DNA from: Diadema setosum | Taxonomy: Eukaryota > Echinodermata > Echinoidea > Diadematoida > Diadematidae | NCBI GenBank assembly: GCA_033980235.1 | Contig: CM067075.1 | Span: 4,876,486 to 4,940,485, forward strand | Reading direction: 5' to 3' | Length of the DNA stretch: 64,000 nucleotides | Shown here: positions 25,361 through 37,202 of the stretch, piece after piece | How positions within the stretch are numbered: the first letter of the stretch is position 1 | Layout: the number at the start of each line of letters is the position of its first letter | Notes under the pieces: generated by a model | The model's database searches: none | What the model saw: the letters and a program-made list of their open reading frames with translations, nothing else | Told to the model about the DNA's origin: nothing | Made by a program: the position numbers and the translations under genes

Positions 25361-25982
25361 AATGAAAAAAAAAAAAGGATATCAAACATATTCATTGCAC
25401 AATATTAACATTTACAGCAAAGCAAAAACACATTATACATTTGCAATTTCTAACACCACTCTTCTCATTATCACAAATAATCACAATTACAAATGTACTT
25501 AAAAATATACCCTCTAAATTCAACTTCTTTCTCTTCTTCTTCTTCTTCTTCTTCTTCTTTTGCTTCATTGGGACTTATAATCGTCATCTATCCCTAGCTC
25601 TTCTATCTCCTTCCTTGGTCCATCACCAGCCAGTCGGTCATTGTATCCAAGAGAGATACCTGTATGGGTGTCCCCTCCCCCTTCCCCTCCCCCCCCCCCC
25701 CCCCCACCGGGGAATAGTGAAAAGAGAGACCGCTATGTACAGTTGAAAGTCTCCGCTGTCATCTCATTTTCTGCCACCTAGAAGGAATAAGAGTCCTTGT
25801 CTCGTCATCCCGCTTTCTAAAAACGAAAAACGATGCTACAATTACTATTAATTTATCGCAACGAATCCGGTGAAGTGGTCCCGCCTCATATCCAACTGGA
25901 CCCCATGAAAGACCATCTTATTAGCATAGCTGAACATATGGGCTATCCAGCCATCTTCTCAGATGAAAAATGCACAAAAAAG
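25361..25982. other. non-coding; (TTC)n and poly-C tracts
   Basis: TTC repeat at 25528-25559 and a C-run at about 25688-25706. No gene is supported. Confidence 0.6.
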
Positions 25983-26111
25983 CAAACAAACAAACAAACA
26001 ATACTACTTCTACTGCTGCTGCTGCTGCTACTACTTCTACTACTACTACTACTACTACTACTACTGTTAATACTTACTACTACTACTACTTTATTACTAC
26101 TGCTGCTGCTG

Positions 26112-26163
<52 letters not shown>
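25983..26163. repeat. (TAC/CTG)n trinucleotide repeat
   Basis: Long run of TAC/CTA and CTG triplets with AAAC tetranucleotides at the start. Poly-Leu and poly-Thr frames across it are artefacts. Confidence 0.95.
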
Positions 26164-26329
26164 ATCTACTACTATTTTTTGCTACGCGGTAGATTAATTC
26201 GTTTGATGTTTAACTATGCGTATCTGGACTACGTCATAATATATGGATACCCGGTTTTTCATATAAGCCGGAATTTAATGTTGCGCAGAGAGAGAAAATA
26301 AAGTTAAATATGCATTTCTGTTCGTTTCT

Positions 26330-26516
26330 TATTCATTCATTCTCATTGTCTGGACAATGATAATGAGGACACATTCATTCATTCATTCATCGAAGTCATT
26401 CATTCATCGCATTCATTCATTCATTCATTCATTCATTCATTCATTCATTCATTCATTTATCCGTCCATCCATCCATTCATTCATTCATTCATTCATTTAT
26501 TCATTCACTCACTCAT
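26330..26516. repeat. (ATTC)n tetranucleotide repeat
   Basis: About 30 ATTC units in interrupted blocks with CATC/TCATCG variants. Confidence 0.95.
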
Positions 26517-28264
26517 AAATTCGATCGTTGTTCAGTTCTGCATTGATTTGTCTGCATATCTACGTATAAATCAATTTCAATTATTATCTGTGTGTGCTAG
26601 GGTGGGGGGGGGGATGCGTTTCTTTGTTCCTGGATTGTGATTTGTGTGCGTTTCTCTGAAGTACGATGGGCGGTTGCTGTTGTCATGTTTTTCTTCAATC
26701 TTTTCAGGAGGCGTCTGCAGTAGATGCTTGACAAGCAGATATATCTGCATGTAGGAATTGATACAACATTACGGAATTAAACTTCTTTGAAACGTTAAAA
26801 TCAATTTGCTCATAGGCATGGGGGGGGGGGGGGGGGTCAAATCACATTCCAATCCATCGAATGAGGGGGACAAAGTGGTGTCCAGTGAGTTCTGCCGAGA
26901 CTTGGCGGTCACCTCGTTCTGATCCTCACCTCTTTAGCTTGCCCTCTCTATAAAGGTGCATGTATGGCGGATACAGTCTTTGCTTTTCTCATGTGGGCGG
27001 ACACAATCCACACCCGTCCTGGCTTTTCAAGTGACATTTTCGTACATGACAGGCTCCCTCAGTCTTCATTCGTGTACAATAACGTGTAATTATGATATCA
27101 CAGCAAAGCATTCTCGAGGTGTAGCCCCGCGATCGTTTACGGCCCCGCGGTACGCCAGCGAGCGGGCGCAGTGATTGACGCCGCACCGGCCGGGGTGGAG
27201 AGAGACACCAGAGCGGAGTAAGATGTCAAATAGGTATGGAATGGAAACCGTTGGTACAAGAGCAGAGTAGGGGTCGGATGAAAGAAGGGCTATCAGACTT
27301 CAGTAACACAATCGATTATCAACTAATATGAGAGCAAAACTGCCGATAAATAGAACCAGCACTGTTTCTGTGCCGACGTATATGAACGGTAAGAGGCGCG
27401 CAAAATTTCCGAAGAGACGCCAAGTCGTGGCGCATCATCACTCGCTCGGCGATCAGATACACCGTGCACGAAGTTGTGCTTAACTCTTCAAGTCCTGTGG
27501 ACAACATGTTTAGGCCCTACAGACAATATCAATATGACATTAAGCTGTTGGTCCTGAGAGGCTGAAATCTTTTGTAGTTATTACAAACATGCTGATTTAA
27601 GAGGTTATCTCAGTGAGCAGCGAATGTTGGCGAACGTAGCGAATTGAACATAGCTGAAGATTTCTTTGCGACATGAAAAACTGTTTGCGACAATGAAAAC
27701 TGTTACGAATTTGATTGCAACTACTTACGAATACTGACGAGTGACGACACCTAAAATTTGCTTAAATTATCTTCGTTCGCAAACGTTCGCAGCTCAGTGA
27801 TATATCCCCTTTACAACTGCAAAATTAGCAATAAAAAAAGCGTTAACAATAGTTATAGATAATAGTTTGTTTCAACGTTTTACTAAAAGAGAGAATTGAT
27901 GAATGGAAAGATGAAATCAGTATTAATTTTCTGGTAGAAAAGAAGTAGAAATAAACGCGGAGGTGAAAACAACATTTGTTGTGGTTGTAATACGGTTCTC
28001 GTGGTATTAGCAGCAGAGACATAAAAATTGACAGGAATATCTGTTGCAGCATCACAGCAGTAGCATCTTATCAATCTTTTCAAATCTCTATTTTCCACAT
28101 ATCCCACAATATTCATGCAAATCATGACACGCATGTACACTATGAGCAGATAGAAGTCTGCAACACAACAGTTATACAGTAACAATCTAAAGAATAATCT
28201 CAAACATAGGAAGAATTATGGAACTTCGAAACAACTCGGAAGCCAAGGTATTTAAACAAAAAGA
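26517..28264. other. non-coding; includes poly-G at 26820
   Basis: G17 run at 26820-26836 and a GC-rich patch at 27110-27200 with short frames on both strands that show no domain. No supported gene. Confidence 0.5.
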
Positions 28265-28425
28265 GTAGAAAATGATTCAGAATCGTATCATCAAGAAGAA
28301 TTATTTCTTGTCGATGTATTACCCACGCGAAAACGTTCGTGTTTAAAAAAAAAAAAAAGTAGAAAATGATTCAGAATCGTATCATCAAGAAGAATTATTT
28401 GAAAACGTTCGTATCACCCACCTTT
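28265..28425. repeat. short direct duplication (~94-bp offset)
   Basis: 'AGTAGAAAATGATTCAGAATC' onwards (28265) recurs at about 28359 for some 47 bp, each time followed by GAAAACGTTCGT. The second copy lacks the internal TCTTGTCGATG segment. Confidence 0.85.
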
Positions 28426-28529
28426 TGCGGTTTGTTGTAAGGTGGAAGGATGAATGAACGAATGAATGATCAAGCGAATGAATGGAAGTTGCGTGATTGA
28501 CAGGAGGTTGGCCTGAAACTGGGTGACCG

Positions 28530-28542
28530 AGGTCAAAGGTCA
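28530..28542 (+). promoter_or_regulatory. isolated perfect DR1 nuclear-receptor motif
   Basis: AGGTCA-A-AGGTCA, a direct repeat with one-base spacing that matches the HNF4/RXR/COUP-TF type response element. It stands alone here outside the repeat elements. Functional use is inference. Confidence 0.4.
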
Positions 28543-30355
28543 AGTTTAGAGAAAAGTATCAACTCGGCGAGCGTCGACTTCAATTGGGGCCAACATCCCC
28601 GCCAGTCATTTACGTACGCCGTGACGGACTCACTGCCTCTCCACAGAGAGGGAGCTCGGCCGGGTCTAAAATCACGCAGGGAGAGCTGAGCAGTCGGTAA
28701 CTTTGGGAATCCTATCTTGTAATCGAATCTCACTAATGTAGAATGGAACTCTGTATTTCTTTTTTTCTCTCTCGATCAATTTCAGCTACCGGTAGTATTG
28801 TGTTTTGTTTCAGAGAAGGACAGATGAATATCATGGCATTAAAATTGATAAGCCAATCCAAATGAATTAGTAGGCCTACTTCGACAGGAAAGAGCGTTAC
28901 TGTGGTAGAAGCGTAAATGTAGATGATAAAAGTATTATACTCTAGGCCTACTCTTAGTGCAGATGTCATTTTAAAACTAAGGCGTCTTTGAACAGCTAAT
29001 ATAAACGCATTCATTACGTGTTCACTAATACACGTTCCATAGGGAACACACGGAGGTACAAGAGACGTTGGTATAATTTAAAATAAAATGAAGCATTCAA
29101 AATGCTCACAAGAGGTAAGGCTAGATGCCATGGTTATCTTTGTGTCCTTTGTTTTCTATCGATTTTTCTGTTTACTTATTGCTGTGACGTGTAACAGACC
29201 TTAACTGTTACATTGCCCCATTATTATCTTATAACTTCACAAACGCTCCACATTAATTTACATCACTACATGCGATTTGGGAGTAGACTAGTTTCCTCCT
29301 CTCGTACAGGAAGTCAACGGGAAGGACGAAGAAAAAGGAAGACCAAAAAGGGGAGGAACGAGGAGGAGAAAGGGGGAAGATAGAAGAGGAGGCATGGAAG
29401 GAAAGAGAAATTTGAGATGGAGAGGAGGGAGAGCGGGAGGGAATGAGGGAGGAAGAGGATGTCCCCTTCAGAGCTTGGTCCGTGTCCCTGGGATGTTGCC
29501 ACAGGTGGACAGCGGACTCCCCGGCGAGAAGTAGAGAGTGGGATGGCGTGCATCCTCTCTCGATTGTCACGTCACCAGCGAGTCTTGAAAATAGCCTAAG
29601 GGATGAACACGTAGTCTTGTGCGCAAACGTTCTTGTGGGCTTCGTATTACACGCGCCTTGTGTTAGTGTTAATATATTTTGTACAAAAACGTTTTTCCAG
29701 TTTGGTCTCGTCCGTCATTGAGAGAACCTGATCACTGTACCACTAAAATATCGGGGGGGGGGGGGGGGGGGGACAGGCTATTGTGCCAATTTTGTAGTTT
29801 ACAGTGTGTCACCCAGGCAGTTTGAAGAGCACAGAAAAGAATCCCCTCAGATTCAAAGCTTTTGTGATTTATCTATTTTATTTATTTCACATCTTTAAAA
29901 AGGATGGTCCAAGTCGGCATTGGCAGGGTTTCAGCACATAAATCATTGCAGAATTACCGTTACGAAGCAAAAAAAAAGAAAAAGAAAATAAAAGAAAGGA
30001 AAGAAAAAGAAAAAAATGCATACATTTAAATTCAATAAAAATATAACGTTGATACAACAATTTCAAAGACATGTAAAATACTACAACAGTTTCTGATCAA
30101 CAAAAATGAAATTATTTGGGAAAAACGATGAACAATACCATATATTGCACAAATTAAACAACATATAACACTGTGTGGGTATTAGTCATTGAGTAAAAAT
30201 ATTTCTTGATATATAAGGCACACGCATCATAATCTACCTTTAAAACAATCCCCAAAGTTAGGGGAACAGCGTGTCTCTAATGGCAATTAGGTCCAGTATA
30301 AAAGTACCGCTGAGCATACAAACTGATGGCAGTTTGTAGAGTGAGAACTCAAGTA
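28543..30355. other. non-coding; purine tract and poly-G
   Basis: 29320-29455 is AGG-rich, giving spurious Ser/Pro/Phe frames on the other strand. A G26-class run lies at 29747-29772. No domain-bearing frame. Confidence 0.55.
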
Positions 30356-30373
30356 TTATCATTATTACTATTA

Positions 30374-30422
<49 letters not shown>
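30356..30422. repeat. (ATT)n microsatellite
   Basis: About 20 tandem ATT/TTA units. Confidence 0.95.
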
Positions 30423-31302
30423 CCTCATTTTTGCAATAAGGATCGGTCTGGCTAGCGCGCATATAACTGCCCTTGAACATGAATTTCAGAATGGAAAAGA
30501 AAAGGGACGACAGTCATAGTACGTGCAAAGAATACACGTTGGTACAAAATGTGCGAGTTTACACTGCTGCTTCGAACTGGCTCAAGAGATGGCGACATTA
30601 AATGCCGTACGCATTCATTTTTGACGTGTAATGCGTAGATTCGTCGATGCAGTTCTAGGGTAAATGAAAGAGTGATATATAGACGAATTTGCACAGCCTT
30701 GGATGAAGAAAAAATGCGATTACGTGTTGTCCAGCTATTCTCTGAACAACAGTTCCAGTGTCTCACAAAGGAGAGGGACAACTTTTGTGTAGTTTCAAGT
30801 CTTGTTTATAATAGCAAAATTTGGAAAGAAACTTTGTAGATGGCTAGAAAATGCAGATACATGTATAGAAGTGGTAGACTGCAAAAACACAAAATGAAGA
30901 CATGAAAAAAAAAAAAAAAAAACATTGGGGATAACAATTATTACTGTGTCTGTATACCCTATGACAAGCTATATCCCACTGATATTAAGCTTCAAGAAGG
31001 GTAAGATATAGGTTAAATGGACACTTTTAAATTTTAAAGCATTATATTGTGATTTGTGGATTATTGTACATAGAATAGAAATACATTTAGTTTTTGCCCA
31101 ACACAATAGAAACCCCGGCCCAAAGTAAGTGGGATAATGGGATTCTTCACTTCATTGAAGTAAATGTTTGGTCCAATATTAGCTACAGTTTAGAAGAACA
31201 ATAAGGTTCTGAATAAAAATAAAAAATATCAAACTTGATTGTCAAAGTCATAATACTGTCAAAGAAATCCTGATCACAAACTTGAACTCAGTGATGTATC
31301 TA
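30423..31302. other. non-coding, no gene seen
   Basis: A 109-codon minus frame (30452-30781) lacks recognisable motifs or splice-like boundaries. The rest is AT-rich. Confidence 0.5.
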
Positions 31303-31461
31303 TTCGGGGGGGGGGGGGGGGGGGGGTTCATGAAGCATTTTGTCAAATATATATATATATTTTTTGACAAACTGTTATATGAAATCCTTGCATGTGACTG
31401 GCTGAGAGCAAATTTGTCTGACAAATTTGTCCGACAACACACTTCATGAAATCCCCCCGAC
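31303..31461. mobile_element. short MITE with G-run ends
   Basis: The left end GGGGGGTTCATGAAGCATTT and the right end CACTTCATGAAATCCCCCC are imperfect inverted repeats. Inside, GACAAATTTGTCTGACAAAT-type motifs also pair. The length is about 160 bp with no coding. The G-run (31305-31326) is part of the left terminus. Confidence 0.6.
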
Positions 31462-31909
31462 TGCCTTCCTAATATACATGTAGCCTATACAAGCAATTTA
31501 CCGCAAAGACGCAACATGAAAACCTCCTCAACCTATAATTTTCATTATTTCATAGAACAAATTGTATCAACTTATGTTGATGAGATGTCTAGTACAAAAC
31601 ACTTATTAATTCTAAGATTTGTAGAACTGACTGCCAAAGATACAGTGTACACATTCAGCAATAAAATGCATACAGATTTTCAACAGATGTTACTAGTACT
31701 CTTCATTCCCTTCCTTGAAATCTTCCATGAACCAAGAGCTTTTTCGGAGATGAAAACAAGTGTTTCTCTAATAAGATGTACATTTCATTATGCCTTTGGT
31801 GAAATGTATACATGTAATGATGTATACATCTGTTAATAGCTTTCATGTATCATCAATTAATATGCCATTCTGTTCTAATTCTGAGAATCTCACATATTTT
31901 TTGTTCACC

Positions 31910-31990
31910 TTATATTTGGTTTTTAATGAAGTCCTTGATGTTTCTTTATAAGCTGTCTTAAAAAACAATCAGTTCATATTGTCCTTGGTA
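31910..31990 (-). pseudogene. decayed copy of the zinc-motif gene's terminal exon
   Basis: The minus-strand reading gives EL(I)VF*DSL*RNIKDFIKNQI, which aligns with VVFKDRSWRNIKCFVKNQI of the exon at 34973-35202. Lys and Trp codons have become stops. The DNA similarity (e.g. TTTGGTTTTTAA.GAAG, TTGATGTTTCT) extends over about 70 bp. It lies 3.1 kb beyond the better exon copy, so the 3' end of the locus was also duplicated. Confidence 0.7.
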
Positions 31991-32094
31991 TATTCCAGGC
32001 ATCGTTCATGTCATCTCAAGAACAGACTACAAACTTGCACTTTATAAAGGGAATGGAGAACCAATGAAACATGCAAATTTATATGGTGTTTACC

Positions 32095-32840
32095 TGAAAA
32101 ATAGTTATGCATCATCAGTAATAATGTATTAAAACAGAGTGTGAACCTCGGCAGCATCTACAGTATCAGGAATACAACTGTGTACATGTACATTCTACTC
32201 CCTCGATCCTATAGTACACTCTTCAAGTTTAACCCTATTTGGAATGGTATACACGGAATAGGCCTACAAAGTCTCTACGCCAGCAGCATTCACATATCGT
32301 CACAAATACTGCCAACCAAAAATGTGAAGCAGAGAAATAATGTATATTTAGTATATGATCATCAGGAACACTGCCACAAAATGTGGATCTCAGCAGTACA
32401 ATATCCACATTATCAGGTAAACTGTCTGCACACTGTGAATATTGCAAACAGTTATCATTACAAATCATATCAGAAAATGCTGTCAACAAACTGTGGACTG
32501 GAACACTTGGCATGCATCATCTGGTACAATGTATGACAAGCATCTAAGAAAAAAAAAAATGCTAATGAGAAGCTGTTCACCTAAGAGCTATCATCAGAAA
32601 TGCTGTTCACTAACTGGTGACCTTGGCAATACATAACCATAATAAGAAACACTGTTTTGCAAAATATGGACTGCAACTGCACGTGCACATCATTGGTGGA
32701 ATGTGGACCTACATATTGTATGCGATATTCACACATCATCAAACAAAACGTTGTAATTGCAATTTGTCAATCAATCGCAATAAAACAATCTCGAAAGAAA
32801 AATTTAATGATTTTGAAAACACTGTAATGCTGTAAACTTG
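32095..32840. repeat. degenerate tandem repeat (~50-60-bp units), part 1
   Basis: Recurring strings such as 'AACTGTGGAC', 'CATCATCAG', 'ACACTGCC' and 'CTGTCAACAAACTG' at loose spacing. A similar stretch occurs at 34680-34960 beyond the gypsy remnant. The long plus-strand frame (131 codons) is embedded in these units and is not a gene. Confidence 0.5.
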
Positions 32841-32964
32841 ACTACTCTGAGACAAACCTAATGTCACCCTTTTTACCACATTGTTTCTAATGAATTCAAA
32901 GATACCGGTATGCCTGCATTACAGGTATTGAAAAACACCCAGTCCTAGCTGCCTTCATGACTGC

Positions 32965-34322
32965 TGAATTTGGGGCTTTGACGCCAGCCTTGACGGAGAG
33001 CAAAACATATCTGATGATATCATCGTCTTTGTAAGAGATGATGTTGAGCACGACCTCGAGTCGCGCAAATCTTGTGTGACTTCGTGACTGTAACCTGACC
33101 CTGAATCCGAGAAGTGTTGTTATTGACAGAGCAGTATCACCTTTTGTTTCATAATCTCTAGGGACAGTGTTTTTGCTGATGATGTGAAGGTGAACACAAT
33201 CAAGAATGTGAAGACACCCATGAATGCGAATGAAGTCTGCTCCTTTTTGGGACTTGTTAATTACTGCGCCCGGTTGATCGAAAATCTTGCTACAATGGAA
33301 GAACCTCTCTGCGAGCTCACCAGAGGAAATGCATAGTGGAAATGGACGGATAGAGAGCGACGATCCTTCAACGTCTTGTAATGAGCCCTGATCAGCAACA
33401 CGGTGATCCCGCACTTAGTCACGGCCGCCGAAACCCCCCATCTTTGAGTCAACAACAGCCCCATTGGGTTAGGTGTTATTCTTAACCAGACCATAGATGG
33501 TATTAACACGCCCTGTAGCTTATGGCAGTCACATGCATGCTATCTGACACGCTATAGCCAGACAGAGGAAGAAGTGCTAGTTGTCATCTAGGAATGCGAG
33601 CCCTTCCACATGTATCTCATCGGCATGAAGTTCGATTAGCTGGCTGACCACAAGCCACTTCAATTCATGTACTTACGCTCCAATAGGCAAGCCACCTGCC
33701 TGAGTGAAGCGATGGGCACTGCGCATGCAATCTTACAAGTTTCGAGTCAAACATATTCCAGGGAAAACTAACCTGCAGACCTGCTTTCCCGCATCCCTGT
33801 GAGCGATACACCCCACTGTGAGCGTAACGTAGCTGAAGAATACATCGATGGGGTTCTCAACGTATGCAGTGCCATAAGCCATGACCCGAAAAGCTATCTA
33901 TGCTGCGACAAGAAAAGACACTACACTCACAATCCTGAAAGAGACAATAGTTTCAGGTCGCTGGGAGAGAGCTGACCCCATCATTGCTGACTACGCTCAT
34001 TGTTGAAGTGAGTTTGCCATTAATGACAGCATCATTCTGAGAGGGACATGAGCAGTCATGCCTTCGAATCTCAGACAGCGTACACTCTCATTTACCAACA
34101 GGAATTGTGCACACGAAGCAGATCATCACAAAGGTTTGGTGGCCAAAGATCGACCAGGACATCGAAGATCTGATTAATGGTTGCCGCAGTTGCCAGATCC
34201 ACAGTTATCAGCCACCGAAACAACCACTCCAGCCATCTTCTATGTCGCCCCACCCATGGCACACAGTCCATGTTGACCTTTGCGGACTGCTCCCCATGGG
34301 AGAAATACTCTTGTGCGATTGA
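32965..34322 (+). pseudogene. Ty3/gypsy retrotransposon pol remnant
   Basis: Plus-strand fragments in shifting frames match the gypsy pol order. The reverse transcriptase active-site region (SDDIIVF, from 33010) is followed by the RT thumb/connection (SFLGLVNYCARLIENL, about 33231). Next come an RNase H stretch (LADHKPLQF, about 33639) and the integrase zinc region with CRSCQ plus the core start WHTVHVDLCGLLPMGE (34255-34305). Many stops (e.g. before WKW) and frameshifts occur. The 5' half of pol, gag, the rest of integrase and both LTRs were not found. It is a dead, truncated insertion lying between two blocks of the same degenerate tandem repeat. Confidence 0.88.
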
Positions 34323-34620
34323 CAACTCGGTCTACACTTCTGGTTTAAGAAAGTTTGTATTCATACTTTTAGTTTCCTAAGACTACTTGAGGGGGCTCCT
34401 CATTTAAGGCATAGGATCCATTTGAATGACTTGTGATCTTCTCCCATCTGGGAATGCTATGTGAAATGTGCAGTCAAAATCTGTCACTGGGTTTTCGATG
34501 AAAAGATGATTAAGATGCCAACAGTTTATGCATGATACATGACGTATGATGCACAATGGATGACAGATGATGGATAATCACAAAGCTCACTTCAGCCTTT
34601 AGCTCAGGTGAGCTAAAAAG
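34323..34620. repeat. dispersed repeat ending in TTTAGCTCAGGTGAGCTAAA
   Basis: Ends in a perfect palindrome TTTAGCTCA-GG-TGAGCTAAA (34598-34617). The sequence before it (GACTACTTGAGGGGGCTCCT...) shows no coding. This is probably the end of another TIR element. Confidence 0.4.
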
Positions 34621-34649
34621 GATGACCTTGGAAATGTGAAGGCATCATT

Positions 34650-34960
34650 TAAAAAACTGTTTATAAGCTGAGATCTTAGCACTGTTCACATATCGTCGGG
34701 ACTGAAAAGACACGGACCTGAGGAATATTTACACATCATCAGCTGCAATTTAAGAAATAGTATGGAAATCAACAGTAACATAGTTATCAAGGATACTGCC
34801 TACAAACTGTGGACATCAGATATGTTAATTATTTGCAAACTGTGAGCCTCACAGATATTAAAACATCATCAGGATTACTGTCTTCTTTACGCGTGTATGT
34901 GGATATCAGTAATATGCCCTAATCTCAAAGAATGCAGTATTCACACACCATAGGACGATA
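34650..34960. repeat. degenerate tandem repeat, part 2
   Basis: Same unit types as 32095-32840 ('ACTGTGGACATCAG', 'CATCATCAGGATTACTGTC'). The two blocks bracket the gypsy remnant. Confidence 0.45.
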
Positions 34961-34972
34961 TGCTGTAATTCA

Positions 34973-35202
34973 CTACACAGAGACAAAGCTCATGGAGTCT
35001 TTTTTCCTAATTTGGTTTTTAACGAAGCATTTGATGTTTCTCCATGAACGATCTTTAAAAACAACTGGTTCTGCCCTGATAACTGCTGAAATGGTGTCTT
35101 TACTAGGAGGCATGCGCTTGTGAAGATATTTTCTGAGGTGTTTGGCAATGATGGCGACCTTTTCTTGCATCGTCCATTTTCTCCTTGCAGGTCGTGCAAC
35201 AC
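34973..35202 (-). CDS. terminal exon of zinc-motif gene, C-terminal basic domain
   Basis: A strong acceptor (TCATTTTTATTGCAG) ends at 35203 and the exon starts at 35202. It encodes GVARPARRKWTMQEKVAI ... RAEPVVFKDRSWRNIKCF ... KKDSMSFVSV and ends at TAG (34975-34973). The domain is basic and has the pattern K-W-T-x2-E ... P-x-K ... R-x-W-x2-I-K-x-F-V-x-N. I recall this as the C-terminal module of an uncharacterised animal protein family that also has the N-terminal zinc motifs seen upstream; I could not verify this. The phase (1) matches exactly the donor at 39895, giving a Gly codon across the splice. A decayed duplicate lies at 31910-31990. Confidence 0.7.
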
Positions 35203-35501
35203 CTGCAATAAAAATGACACAAAAAATGCAAAATATAGCTACCACAACTTTTGGAAAACCTCAGTGTAAGGCGACCCTTTTGATGATTTCTATAGTTAAA
35301 ACCTAGAACTTTCACTGAATGAGAATGATGTAAATCCACAAGGTTTTTTTCTGGAAGAATGTTCAAACTATGACCATGCGTTCTTCAACATTGCTGAAAA
35401 GTGCATTTTGCTCATGTAGAACTTAATGTTGGTCACATATTTGCCAAACTCAAGTGGGAGATAGCTCAGTTCATAATAACATGTTTGTATGCTTTTTATT
35501 T

Positions 35502-35830
35502 ACTAGAAATGTCCCTATGGCAACTGGTAAAAGGGTGTATGCCTCCCCCAAATCGCATTATTCTCCAAATAGGTACTCAAGACAGTGGCAAATTATTATT
35601 ATCTGGTGATCATACACAAAGTTTCATGACAATACTTAACAAGATACTTTTGAAAATATGGAAAACAAGTAAGATTTCAGCATTTCATCTGACATAAGAT
35701 TATGGGTGTATGTTGCCAATGCAACATATCCTTGAATTCAGGAAAAAGTGCTTTGCACATTAACGTACTATGGTGGTCATATGGGTCAAATTTCAAGTCA
35801 AATAATCAAAAGCTAAATGAGTTGGCTTGA
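35502..35830 (+). mobile_element. partial copy of the 22.3-kb TIR element family
   Basis: Begins CTAGAAATGTCCCTATGGCA, then TGTATGCCTCCCCC, matching the left end of the element at 22330. It fades after about 200-300 bp and lacks the CGGA end. Confidence 0.6.
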
Positions 35831-37202
35831 AAGCAGTTTGATCCACAACATTTGGGTATTTTTTCCCCCTTTACCATGGCAATGCATAAGATAACTTGAT
35901 ACCAACAAAAAAGCTGTCTTGCACATCCAGCTATAATGGAGGTCACCCCAAGCCAAATTTACGTCAAGTGCTCGAAAAATGAGTGAGTACTTCGAGCAAC
36001 GATATTTTGCAACAAGCAAACAGACTGCTTGACTAACCACCAGGCCACTGAACTTCAGAGTGATTCCTGTGCACCCAGTACACACTACCGATATTTGTTG
36101 GTTGGTAAACAAATTTTGATTAGTGAAATTCATCATTGTGTAATCCAGCACTAGCAGAATTAACACAATCATTTACAGAAATTTGTGGAACTAAGAATCT
36201 ACTGATGTGCCAATATTGAGTAAATATGGGGGTGCATAGGCTATCCTGCAGAAATAACAGTAGCTGCAATTCAATTGATAATATGTCCAAAGAAAGTTCA
36301 CATACAAAGATTATATGTAGTCAAACAAATCATAAATAGCAGACAATTCCAAACTGTTTTATCCCTCATTAAGAATCATTTTTCATAAAATCCGTGGTAC
36401 CGCATGACTTCAAAAGAATTACAAAAAGCAGCAAGAAGATGTAATTGAAAACATGCCATCATTTGAGTAATTATTTCGTATGGTCTTATCATTGGTTTGT
36501 AATCGTGTTTAGCACTTATTTCAGTACTTCTTACCGAAATCTTCAAAGAGATGAAATCAGTAATCATTTACCTAAAGCTGCTTTACGAAAAACTTCAAAC
36601 CAATGCATTATAGCTCTATACCTTTTAGGAACTGATGTGTTACTGAATAATAATTGAACACCCATATTTTTTTTTTGTTCTCAAAACTAAAGCCAAGTAA
36701 AATTTCTAGTAATGAATACTACTAAACAAACTTCCCATCCTGTTTTAAAAAAGAAACTCACATTTTCCGTCAGACACGGAAGAGCTCTCATTTCATTCAG
36801 CATGAGCGCACTCTGAAGAAACAAAATTACAAAAAAAAAAGTTATCAAAATACTTATTGAAGCATATTGTTTGGATACCTCTAATATGCCTTGATAGCAC
36901 ATATCAGCTCATTTGCCCCTATTGTGTCGGTACCTACATTCCATAAGTGTAGGAGGGCTACCAAAGGGGAGACTTTTTTTTTTCTTTTAATAAGAATCTT
37001 TTCCGACATTCCACATCAAGGGAGAGTTTATTTTGAGACATTGTTTCTGATGAATGTCCCTCAAAATATAAGTTATGGCTGCAAACACTAACGGAGTGTG
37101 CCAGAGATAGTAGTCTCCTATTGTACTGGAGACATTTCTGTAACTACGCACAAGATCGTTTCTACATTGTATACTGTAATCTACGGTTTATCACACTTTA
37201 AT

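Noticed and set aside
25833..26192. 119-codon ORF with long poly-Leu
   Set aside because: Translation of a TAC/CTG trinucleotide repeat.
29747..29772. Long G-runs (also 26820, 31305, 43359) as functional G-quadruplexes
   Set aside because: Homopolymer lengths are prone to sequencing error and occur at transposon ends; no evidence for function except the recurrent junction reported separately.
32141..32536. 131-codon plus-strand ORF
   Set aside because: Embedded in degenerate tandem repeats, no domain, opposite-strand ORF equally long.
32896..33414. 172-codon minus-strand ORF
   Set aside because: It is antisense to the gypsy pol remnant, which explains the composition; it has no motif of its own.
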